Assembly: GCA_947311455.1 (NCBI GenBank)
Contig: CAMZKY010000059.1
Coordinates: 1-15,154 of the forward strand
Origin: an uncultured Marinosulfonomonas sp.
Lineage (GTDB): Bacteria > Pseudomonadota > Alphaproteobacteria > Rhodobacterales > Rhodobacteraceae
DNA length: 15,154 nt
Reading direction: 5' to 3'
The translations under genes were made by a program, and so were the position numbers. The notes beneath the pieces were generated by a model that saw only the letters and a list, made by a program, of their open reading frames with translations, was not told where the DNA came from and searched no databases. This document shows positions 1-6,402 of this stretch, piece by piece; position 1 is the stretch's first letter, and every line of letters begins with the position of its first letter.

Positions 1-11
1 AGCGGCGCAAC

Positions 12-30
12 TGGTAGGAAAATCTTACCA
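12..30. promoter_or_regulatory. Imperfect palindrome upstream of the TRAP operon
   Basis: The bases read TGGTAgGA-aaa-TCtTACCA, two 8-base arms with one mismatch pair around a 3-base centre. It sits about 25 bases before the dctP start and just ahead of its ribosome-binding site. Seen directly: the symmetry and position. Inferred: it could be an operator for the regulator of this transporter, or a small hairpin in the leader. The window starts only 11 bases upstream, so the promoter itself cannot be judged. Confidence 0.3.
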
Positions 31-55
31 AAAACAAAATTCCATGGGAGGAAAC

Positions 56-1051
56 ATGAAACATTGGTTCAAAGGCGCAGCCGCCGCCGTCGCACTCGGA
101 TTGTCCGCAACCACCGGCTTTGCCGAAACCACCTTGCGGGTGTCGTTGCAATTGCCCGAAACACATTCATTGGGGCAAAACTGGCTTGAGTTTGGCCGCC
201 TTATCGAAGAAAAATCAGGCGGATCGCTGAAAATTCAGCTGTTCCCCTCGGCGCAATTGTTCAAAGACAAAGAAGTGCCAGGTGCAGTTGGCTCCGGTGC
301 GGTTGATGCGGGCTCTGCGTTCCTTGGCCGTTTTGCAGGCTCTGTTCCTGCGGTTGATGTGGTGGCAATTCCGTTTATCTTTAATGACGAAGCACACTTG
401 CGCGCCAATGTTGCCACCGGCTCCGCAATGCGTAACATTCTGGATGCGGCAATCTTGAAAGAAACCAACAACCGTATTTTGTGGTGGCAGGCGTTTGGCC
501 GTAATATTTACCTTTCCAAAGGTGATCCGATTGTTGCGCCAACCGATCTGGCTGGTAAAAAAGTCCGTACATACGGTAAAATCCAAGGCTGGACGGTTGA
601 GGCCATGGGCGGCGCACCAACGCTCATGTCAGGTTCCAAACAGTTCCTTGCCTATCAGCAAGGCGCGGTTGACGTGGGGATGACAGGCGCCTCTGCAGTG
701 AAATCACGCAAATTGTTCGAGGTGATGGACAACATGACCCTGACATTTGACAGCGCGATTGAATTTGTCGCGGTGATCAACAATGACGTTTACATGGGCC
801 TAACCGACGATGAACGCGCCATTATTGACGCTGCCGCCGCCGAGGTAGAAGCTAATCTGCGTAACGCGATTTATACGCAAGAGGCCGCTGCCGTAAAAGA
901 AGTGACACCCAAAATTAATGTGATCACTCTAACCGCAGAACAGCGCGCCGCGTGGGTCGACGCCACCAAAGGTATTGTTGACCGTTTTGTAGCCGAAACC
1001 GGCGAAACAGGTGCAGCCGCTGTTGCCGCTGTAAAAGCCTCGGGCATGTAA
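56..1051 (+). CDS. dctP: TRAP transporter substrate-binding protein, DctP family
   Basis: This is the periplasmic solute receptor of a tripartite ATP-independent transporter, which delivers a carboxylate-type solute to the membrane pair encoded just downstream. I chose the ATG at 56 (331 residues) over the in-frame ATG at 44, because GGGAGG at 46-51 then makes a well-spaced ribosome-binding site. Residues 1-23 look like a Sec signal peptide (basic MKHWFK, an Ala-rich core, cleavage after GFA). Family landmarks are LPETHSLG near 33-40, LFPSAQLFKD near 62-71 and GKKVRTYGKIQGW near 168-179; R171 is at the position of the arginine that binds the solute carboxylate in DctP proteins. This family covers dicarboxylates, keto acids, sugar acids and taurine-like solutes, so the substrate cannot be set from sequence alone. 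The gene name is given for family membership, not proven C4-dicarboxylate use. Confidence 0.93.
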   Translation: MKHWFKGAAAAVALGLSATTGFAETTLRVSLQLPETHSLGQNWLEFGRLIEEKSGGSLKIQLFPSAQLFKDKEVPGAVGSGAVDAGSAFLGRFAGSVPAVDVVAIPFIFNDEAHLRANVATGSAMRNILDAAILKETNNRILWWQAFGRNIYLSKGDPIVAPTDLAGKKVRTYGKIQGWTVEAMGGAPTLMSGSKQFLAYQQGAVDVGMTGASAVKSRKLFEVMDNMTLTFDSAIEFVAVINNDVYMGLTDDERAIIDAAAAEVEANLRNAIYTQEAAAVKEVTPKINVITLTAEQRAAWVDATKGIVDRFVAETGETGAAAVAAVKASGM

Positions 1052-1126
1052 TCCCCCTCTTGGCGCGGTATGTAAACTTATCGCGCCAAGACATTGAATA
1101 ATAATTCAAAAATAGGTGCTGATGTA

Positions 1127-1642
1127 ATGAAACTGTTTATGAGCAGTATTGATGCCGTGTCTGAATTTACCGGAAAAATTGCCGCGTGGTGCTTGTTTTT
1201 TGTCGGATTCTTTATCACCTACGAAGTGGTGATGCGCCACGTGTTTACCGCCCCCACGATCTGGGTGGATGAGGTATCGCGCATTTTACAGGTTTGGGTG
1301 GTTTTTCTGGCGGCGTCTTATGCGCTTAAGCACCGCGATATGGTGACCATTGAAATTATTCTATCAAATCCCGACACTTTGCGCCGCAGGTTGGCCGAAA
1401 CATTTGCCATAGCGATGCTGGTGATCTTTGCGGGAACTGCCGCCTATTACGGGTATGGCTTGTGGCTAAAAGAAACCATGGCGGGCCACACCACCGAAAC
1501 CTATCTGGCCCCGCCGCGCTGGCTTACCGATGCGCCGGTCTGGATTGGCTCCGTGCTGTTGATTTTGCAAGCCTTGGTGCAGCTGATCCGCATCTGGACA
1601 GAAGACATCCCGCATGACGACGTCCTGGAAGGGGCTCACTAA
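1127..1642 (+). CDS. dctQ: TRAP transporter small permease, DctQ family
   Basis: This is the small membrane subunit of the same TRAP transporter; it pairs with the large permease and helps dock the solute receptor. The ATG at 1127 gives 171 residues and has AGGTG 8 bases upstream; a TTG at 1094 would add 11 polar residues with no better ribosome-binding site. Four hydrophobic segments are visible, near residues 18-36, 52-68, 88-112 and 132-155. The family pattern W.DEvsRil.vWvvFLaasyAlk follows the first helix (TIWVDEVSRILQVWVVF), and HRDMVTIEI comes next. It follows dctP by 75 bases, and its TAA shares one base with the dctM ATG, so translation of the two permease subunits is probably coupled. 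Confidence 0.93.
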   Translation: MKLFMSSIDAVSEFTGKIAAWCLFFVGFFITYEVVMRHVFTAPTIWVDEVSRILQVWVVFLAASYALKHRDMVTIEIILSNPDTLRRRLAETFAIAMLVIFAGTAAYYGYGLWLKETMAGHTTETYLAPPRWLTDAPVWIGSVLLILQALVQLIRIWTEDIPHDDVLEGAH

Positions 1643-2919
1643 TGGAAGCATTTCTGATTTTAACCGCCCTATTGGCAATCCTGCTGTTGCGCACCCCCGT
1701 GGCGATTGCGCTTGGCGGGCTTGGGGTGATTTTACTAGCCTTGAAAGGCATGCCTTTGGTGGCGGTGCCGCAACGTTTACATGGCTCAATGGACAGCTTT
1801 GAATTGCTGGCTGTACCGATGTTTTTGTTGATGTCGAATATTCTTTTGAAAGGCGGCGTCGGACGCGATCTTTACGCCGCGGTTCAAAGCTGGGTTGGCC
1901 ATTGGCCGGGCGGTTTGGGTGTGGCGACAATTTTAAGCTGCACATTGTTTTCCGCAATCTCGGGTTCATCCGTCGCGACCGCGGCCACTATCGGCACAGT
2001 TGCCATCCCCGAAATGACAAAACGCGGCTATAACCGCTCGTTCACTATGGGAATGTTGGCGGCTGGCGGCACCTTGGGGATATTGATCCCGCCGTCAATC
2101 CCGCTGATTATTTACGGGGTGGTGACAGAAACCTCGATCCCGACATTGTTTTTAGCAGGGGTTGGCCCCGGGTTATTCTTGGCCACTGCCTTTATCGTCT
2201 ATGGCATATTGTTCGCCAAATTCACGGGTGCCTATACGCCAATCCCAAAGGCCACATGGGCTGAGCGCGGCCATGCCACAATGATGGCGATTCCGACTGT
2301 GATCCTTGCCTTTGGTATTGTTGGATCGATCTATGCAGGTATCGCCACCCCGTCGGAAAGTGCGGGCTTGGGGTTTGTGATTGCCCTGATCATCACATTT
2401 GCCATGGGCCGCATGACATTTGCCACCTTAAAAGAGGCGGTTGAGAGCGCGTTGCGCACCACGGTGATGATCCTGATGATTGTTGCGGGGGCCAAGGTGT
2501 TTTCCTTTGCCATCACCCTATATTTAATCCCGCAATCGATAAGCCAGCTTTTGGCCGAAAATATCAGCAATCCCAATCTGTTTATGCTGGCCGTCGGGGT
2601 TGTTCTGTTGATCATGGGTTTCTTTTTGGAAAGCCTGTCAATGTTGCTGATCATGGTGCCGGTTTTGCTGCCTGCAGTGGTAAATATCGGAATTGATCCG
2701 ATCTGGTTCGGGATTTTCTTTGTGGTGCTGATCGAAACCGCGCTGATCACACCGCCCGTTGGGATGAACCTGTTTGTTATTCAAGCGGTGGGGAAAGCTA
2801 AGTTGCAGGAGGTGGCACGCGGTGCGCTACCGTTTGCAGGGATCATGTTGGCCACGGCGGTATTGCTGTGGTTTTGGCAGGATCTGGCGCTTTATATCCC
2901 GTATCATTTGGCGCGATAA
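1642..2919 (+). CDS. dctM: TRAP transporter large permease, DctM family
   Basis: This is the large integral membrane subunit that carries the solute across the inner membrane with sodium or proton symport. At 425 residues it has the usual DctM length, with hydrophobic segments from end to end. Recognisable DctM features are the N-terminal LRTPVAIALGG, the GSSVATAATIGTVAIPEM stretch near 112-129, TLGILIPPSIPLIIYGV near 149-165, and the repeat-related ETALITPPVGMNLFVIQ in the C-terminal half, which reflects the inverted-repeat fold of the family. The start overlaps the dctQ stop by one base (TAATG). A strong hairpin terminator 32 bases after the stop closes the operon. Confidence 0.95.
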   Translation: MEAFLILTALLAILLLRTPVAIALGGLGVILLALKGMPLVAVPQRLHGSMDSFELLAVPMFLLMSNILLKGGVGRDLYAAVQSWVGHWPGGLGVATILSCTLFSAISGSSVATAATIGTVAIPEMTKRGYNRSFTMGMLAAGGTLGILIPPSIPLIIYGVVTETSIPTLFLAGVGPGLFLATAFIVYGILFAKFTGAYTPIPKATWAERGHATMMAIPTVILAFGIVGSIYAGIATPSESAGLGFVIALIITFAMGRMTFATLKEAVESALRTTVMILMIVAGAKVFSFAITLYLIPQSISQLLAENISNPNLFMLAVGVVLLIMGFFLESLSMLLIMVPVLLPAVVNIGIDPIWFGIFFVVLIETALITPPVGMNLFVIQAVGKAKLQEVARGALPFAGIMLATAVLLWFWQDLALYIPYHLAR

Positions 2920-2950
2920 GCACGACGATAAATCTGTGGAATTGATCCTT

Positions 2951-2986
2951 GGCGGCTTTGATATTCAAAGCCGCCGTTTCTATTTT
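2951..2986 (+). terminator. Rho-independent terminator of the TRAP operon
   Basis: A perfect 11-base stem, GGCGGCTTTGA at 2951-2961 pairing with TCAAAGCCGCC at 2965-2975, has a 3-base loop and is followed by a T-rich tail (GTTTCTATTTT). It begins 32 bases after the dctM stop and points the right way for ending the TRAP transcript. The T tract is interrupted, so it may be slightly leaky. Confidence 0.85.
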
Positions 2987-3023
2987 AGCTAAATTTACTC
3001 ATTTATTACTACACCTTAAGACA

Positions 3024-3110
3024 CCTCGACGATTCCAGGATTCCGGAATAGTAGATTCATTATTTCACTGCTTAAAAGACTCCACGATTCCGGAATCCTG
3101 GATTCCTCGG
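3024..3110. repeat. Intergenic inverted-repeat element (REP- or MITE-like)
   Basis: Two long inverted arms lie about 24 bases apart. The arm at 3031-3058 matches the reverse complement of 3082-3109 at 24 of 28 positions, including an unbroken 16-base run. Each arm contains the perfect palindrome ATTCCGGAAT (at 3040-3049 and 3088-3097). The outer ends CCTCGACG and, on the other strand, CCGAGG are related if a 2-base gap is allowed. The tetranucleotide GACA sits directly outside both ends (3020-3023 and 3111-3114) and could be a target-site duplication, although four bases may match by chance. No ORF is inside. Inferred: a non-autonomous mobile or REP-type repeat, or a large hairpin in the region before fliG. 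It has no T tract, so it is not a standard terminator. Confidence 0.55.
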
Positions 3111-3217
3111 GACAACAAAAAAAACATTGTGAAAACCACAGCGCTTCCCTCTATATCAAAGCATATTTTCGTCCGCAGATTCAATTCCACGAAATTTTAC
3201 GTTGCGATGCACAAGCG

Positions 3218-3376
3218 TTAACCAATCCGGATACCGTGAATTACCTATCTGGAATTCATATCACCGTTTTTAGGTTAACCTTTTTAAATCAAACAATAAT
3301 AGCTGTGGCATCGGCACAATCGGATAAATTACAAATTGTCGGGTTTTTCATTGCCGCCGTAAGGCTTGCGTTAACC
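3218..3376. promoter_or_regulatory. Three TTAACC motifs upstream of fliG (possible CtrA half-sites)
   Basis: TTAACC occurs at 3218-3223, 3275-3280 and 3371-3376; the middle copy is part of the palindrome AGGTTAACCT. CtrA, the response regulator that controls flagellar genes in many alphaproteobacteria, binds TTAA-N7-TTAAC, and single TTAACC half-sites are often reported. None of these copies has the full spaced partner: the middle one has TTAA after 5 bases instead of 7. The placement before fliG makes the idea reasonable, but it rests on short motifs. The rest of 3115-3417 is AT-rich and shows no convincing gene or RNA. Confidence 0.25.
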
Positions 3377-3417
3377 CCTTTCTGCAAAATTGGCCCCAAA
3401 TTGATCGGAGCGATAAT

Positions 3418-4458
3418 TTGAACACAGCCCTAGCGCCCTTCCCTGATATGCCGGCCCTGCCCGCCACCTTAACCCGCCCGCAAAAGGCGGCGATTATAGT
3501 GCGCGCGATCTTGTCTGCAGGCGCGGAACTTCCCCTAAAAGACTTGCCCGAGGATATGCAACGCGATCTCACCGTGCAAATGGGCGGGCTAAATACAATT
3601 AATCAAACGACCCTTGACCAGATTGTCGCTGAATTCATAGATGAAATCAAAAATATCGGCCTGTCATTTTCCGGCGGTTTTGAAGGCGCGCTTTCGATTC
3701 TGGATGGCGCACTCGATCCGCAACTGGTGGAAAAAATGCGCCGCGAAGGCGGAATCAAGAAAACCGGCGATCCGTGGGAACGTATAATCGGTTTAAGCGT
3801 TGAACGGCTTTTGCCCGTATTAGAAGTGGAAAGCGTCGAGGTTTGCGCGGTTTTACTGTCCAAACTAAATGTGTCTAAGGCCGCGGAATTATTGGGGAAT
3901 TTGCCCGGAGACGCCGCGCGCCGGATCACCTACGCCATTTCCCTGACAGGGGCGGTGACCCCAGATGCGGTTCTGAAAATTGGCCAGTCTTTAGCCTCAC
4001 AATTAGATTCCGTACCCCCGCGCGCCTTTGATAACGGGCCGGTCGAACGGGTTGGAGCAATTCTGAATTTCTCGCCTGCCAACACTCGCGAAGAGGTGCT
4101 GGAAGGGTTGGATAAAGATGATGAGGTCTTTGCCGCCAAAGTGCGCAAAGCTATCTTTACTTTTGCCAATATTCCTACCCGCATCGACCCGCGCGATATT
4201 CCGAAAATCACCCGTGGTATTGATCAGGAAACATTGGCAATGGCGCTTGCCGCGGCACAAAATTCCGGCATGAAAGAAGCAAGCGAATTCTTACTGAACA
4301 ATATCTCGAAACGCATGGCCGACACCATTCGCGAAGAAATTCAAGAGCTTGGGGCCGTCAAAGAAAAAGACGGTGAAGCCGCAATGGCCAAAGTTGTCAA
4401 CGAAATTCGCGAACTCGAAGCCGCCGGAGAAGTGTTCTTTGTGGCCGAAGATGAATAA
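3418..4458 (+). CDS. fliG: Flagellar motor switch protein FliG
   Basis: FliG is part of the cytoplasmic C-ring: it links the MS ring (FliF) to FliM and meets the stator to make torque. The start is TTG at 3418, supported by GGAG at 3407-3410 with a 7-base spacer and by the lack of an ATG before the N-terminal domain. At 346 residues it is a little longer than E. coli FliG (331), mostly through an N-terminal extension. Domains: N-terminal about 18-110, middle about 125-235, C-terminal about 245-340. In the C-terminal torque helix, R299, E306, E307 and K315 align with E. coli R281, D288, D289 and R297, so the charge pattern is kept by conservative changes. The hinge MFxF motif reads IFTF (246-249). 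The middle-domain EHPQR motif is diverged to EVES (136-139). No other flagellar gene is nearby. The downstream acyltransferase gene looks functionally unrelated. Confidence 0.9.
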   Translation: MNTALAPFPDMPALPATLTRPQKAAIIVRAILSAGAELPLKDLPEDMQRDLTVQMGGLNTINQTTLDQIVAEFIDEIKNIGLSFSGGFEGALSILDGALDPQLVEKMRREGGIKKTGDPWERIIGLSVERLLPVLEVESVEVCAVLLSKLNVSKAAELLGNLPGDAARRITYAISLTGAVTPDAVLKIGQSLASQLDSVPPRAFDNGPVERVGAILNFSPANTREEVLEGLDKDDEVFAAKVRKAIFTFANIPTRIDPRDIPKITRGIDQETLAMALAAAQNSGMKEASEFLLNNISKRMADTIREEIQELGAVKEKDGEAAMAKVVNEIRELEAAGEVFFVAEDE

Positions 4459-4527
4459 CGGTGCCATTACATGTAGTTACAAAATTTTAACACTGCGATG
4501 CACCTCACATCAAGCCTATTTGCCCGC

Positions 4528-4556
4528 TTGTGATAACCGCCCAAACCCCCTATGTA
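4528..4556 (+). promoter_or_regulatory. Candidate sigma-70-type promoter for the acyltransferase gene
   Basis: TTGTGA (4528-4533) and TATGTA (4551-4556) are separated by exactly 17 bases, in the 134-base gap between fliG and the acyltransferase gene. The -35 box matches consensus at 4 of 6 positions and the -10 box at only 3 of 6. No terminator is visible after fliG, so read-through from fliG is an equally good explanation for expression. Confidence 0.25.
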
Positions 4557-4592
4557 TGCGCCTCAAAGCCACATAATTTCGCGCGGTCATTC

Positions 4593-5492
4593 ATGTCAAA
4601 CACCTCAGGACGCAGTAAAAAGAACTATGTCATCAATCTGGTGATCCGGATGATTTTTCGCACAATGTTGGTCTTACCTTACCGCATGCGGGTAAGATCC
4701 ATGGGGTGGATTATGGCGCGGATTCTGTCGCCGCTTGCAGGGTATAACACGCGCATTCGCGCCAATCTGGAACTGGTTGCACCAGAGCTGACAAAAGACG
4801 AAATCGCCCGCATTTGTTACGAGGTGCCAAACAACGCTGGCCGCACCTTGATCGAAATCTATTCCGGCGATCAATTCATTGCGCGGGTCAAAGATATCCC
4901 GCTGGATGGCGACGGCGCGCAGGCGTTGATGGATGCCCACGAAAACAAACGCCCCGTTATTCTGGTGACAGGGCATTTTGGCAATTACGATGTGCCCCGT
5001 GCCGCCTTGATTGCCCGTGGTTACCGTGTTGGCGCAATCTACATGCCTATGTCAAACGCCTACTTCAATGATCATTACGAGGCGGCGATTTCCCACATCG
5101 GCACCCCGCTTTTTCCACGTGGTCGCAAGGGGTTAACCCGGATGATTAAATTTCTGCGCAGTGGCGGTATGACAGGATTTTTAGTGGATCAACACATGAA
5201 AGATGGCGCAGATCTTGATTTCTTTGGCCAAACCGCAATTACGGCAACATCCGCCGCCGAACTCGCGATCAAATATAATGCAATTTTGGTGCCGATTTAC
5301 GGCATTCGCAATGAAAACCGGCTGGATTTTACAATACAGGTTGATGCGCCTATTCCACATACAAATCCTTTAGAAATGACGCAGGCCTTAAACGACAGTT
5401 TAGAGAAACTGGTACGTCAGCATATGGGCCAATGGTTTTGGATTCATCGGCGTTGGAAACCGAGGGCGTCAGAGGCATCCGACAAGGCTTAA
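4593..5492 (+). CDS. Lysophospholipid/lipid A acyltransferase, LpxL/HtrB family
   Basis: This is an inner-membrane acyltransferase of the family that adds secondary acyl chains to Kdo-linked lipid A precursors. The catalytic H-x4-D motif is plain at residues 128-133 (GHFGNYD), followed by the family pattern of a mid-protein FPRGRKG (174-180), the substrate-region DQHMKDG (199-205) and a conserved C-terminal WFWIHRRWKP (281-290). The length is 299 residues from the ATG at 4593, against about 300 for the family. An in-frame upstream ATG at 4530 would add 21 residues that do not look like part of the fold, so I prefer 4593, although its ribosome-binding site is weak. A basic-hydrophobic segment near residues 12-50 probably anchors the protein. 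The stop codon overlaps the stop of the opposite-strand DUF1223 gene by four bases. Acyl-chain preference, and whether it acts on lipid A or another lipid, cannot be read from sequence. Confidence 0.85.
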   Translation: MSNTSGRSKKNYVINLVIRMIFRTMLVLPYRMRVRSMGWIMARILSPLAGYNTRIRANLELVAPELTKDEIARICYEVPNNAGRTLIEIYSGDQFIARVKDIPLDGDGAQALMDAHENKRPVILVTGHFGNYDVPRAALIARGYRVGAIYMPMSNAYFNDHYEAAISHIGTPLFPRGRKGLTRMIKFLRSGGMTGFLVDQHMKDGADLDFFGQTAITATSAAELAIKYNAILVPIYGIRNENRLDFTIQVDAPIPHTNPLEMTQALNDSLEKLVRQHMGQWFWIHRRWKPRASEASDKA

Positions 5493-6187
5493 TGCAGTTT
5501 TCTGGCCGCCAGAATCGCACCATTCGGGGCATCCTGAACGATAATTACCGCGTTTTCATCGGGTTTCACATTCACCGGAATATGCAGCGCAGATTTGCCA
5601 TCCCAGCCGTGAATCAATTTCCATTCCGTCACAATATTATAGTACAGGATTGATTTTCCGGCATTTTCTCCACGGCCTATATTAACAGTTTGGCCCTTGT
5701 GATATTTCACCAGCTGCACAGCCATCGCCCCCGACACACCAGAAACCGGATCGACATCTACAATAATTTCATTCCCCGTGCGCTGCTCTTGAATATCAAA
5801 AACAGCAGCTTTAGCCAGATGTGTTTCAATCAATTTCAACACTTCTGTTTTGTCGCTGCCAACCGCGTGCTCCGCACCGCCCACAATAATCTGAGGCGTA
5901 TAAACCATGCGCCGCCCCGCAGCCCGCGCATAGGCTTTTTGCCGTTTGGTAAAGCTTTTTTGCGCGAATTGATCTTTCCAACCAATGTAGTCCCAATAAT
6001 CAACATGCAGCGCCAAAGCGATGACCCCGTCACGCTTAACCAGTTCGCCCAGGAATTCGTCTGCAGGTGGGCAACTATTACAGCCTTGCGACGTATACAG
6101 CTCCACAACAACAGTGCGGGATTGGGCCATTGCCCCAAAAGCTGACAAGACCCAAAATCCAACAAGCAAAGTTTTAAGATAGCGCAT
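5489..6187 (-). CDS. Exported DUF1223 thioredoxin-like protein
   Basis: This is a DUF1223-family protein with a thioredoxin-like fold; its biological role is not established. From the ATG at 6187 it has 232 residues, beginning with a clear signal peptide (MRYLKTLLVGFWVLSAFGAMAQ, split here as basic start, hydrophobic core and AMAQ cleavage region around 19-22). Upstream in-frame ATGs would place charged residues ahead of this signal, so they are less likely. The mature part opens with VVVELYTSQGCNSCPPAD: the CNSC at 36-39 is a CxxC motif at the thioredoxin active-site position, and the TP at 97-98 (VYTPQ) fits the cis-proline. HVDYWDYIGWKD at 61-72 is typical of the family. It is convergent with the acyltransferase gene and divergent from acnA. 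A periplasmic redox role is inferred from the fold, not known. Confidence 0.87.
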   Translation of the reverse strand: MRYLKTLLVGFWVLSAFGAMAQSRTVVVELYTSQGCNSCPPADEFLGELVKRDGVIALALHVDYWDYIGWKDQFAQKSFTKRQKAYARAAGRRMVYTPQIIVGGAEHAVGSDKTEVLKLIETHLAKAAVFDIQEQRTGNEIIVDVDPVSGVSGAMAVQLVKYHKGQTVNIGRGENAGKSILYYNIVTEWKLIHGWDGKSALHIPVNVKPDENAVIIVQDAPNGAILAARKLH

Positions 6188-6266
6188 ATTCGTCTTTCTA
6201 TATTCCATTCTGTTCTGGCATATTTCAATAATTTTTAAAATGCCAATCAAGGTTTTGCGAGAATTC

Positions 6267-6295
6267 TTGTGATCTTGGTAACAAATTGGTTAAAT
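6267..6295 (+). promoter_or_regulatory. Candidate promoter for acnA
   Basis: TTGTGA (6267-6272) and TTAAAT (6290-6295) are 17 bases apart, each matching consensus at 4 of 6 positions. This would leave a 5' leader of roughly 100 bases before the acnA start. The stretch also serves the divergent DUF1223 gene. No clear iron-responsive operator was recognised by eye, and a second AT-rich hexamer TATACA at 6317-6322 lacks a partner at the right distance. Confidence 0.27.
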
Positions 6296-6402
6296 CCGCC
6301 CTATTGTGTGCAATGGTATACAAATAATCGCGTAAGGCTCTTGATCGTTACTGCCGGATGCGGCACAAGCAGATCAACATTTCCCACATCAAGCGAGGCA
6401 CC

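Noticed and set aside
1466..1969. 167-codon minus-strand frame across the dctQ-dctM junction.
   Set aside because: It is antisense to two confidently identified genes, rich in Pro, Arg and Gln as expected for an antisense shadow, with no ribosome-binding site.
3031..3109. A possible CRISPR or tandem-repeat array, suggested by repeated GATTCC words.
   Set aside because: The copies are inverted, not direct repeats with regular spacers, and there are only two arms.
2949..3221. 90-codon plus-strand frame in the dctM-fliG gap.
   Set aside because: It starts in the dctM terminator stem and runs through the inverted-repeat element, so its composition reflects repeats rather than a protein.
6304..6326. 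TTGT...ACAA spacing before acnA as an iron- or redox-responsive operator.
   Set aside because: The symmetry covers only four bases on each side and does not match an operator I know.
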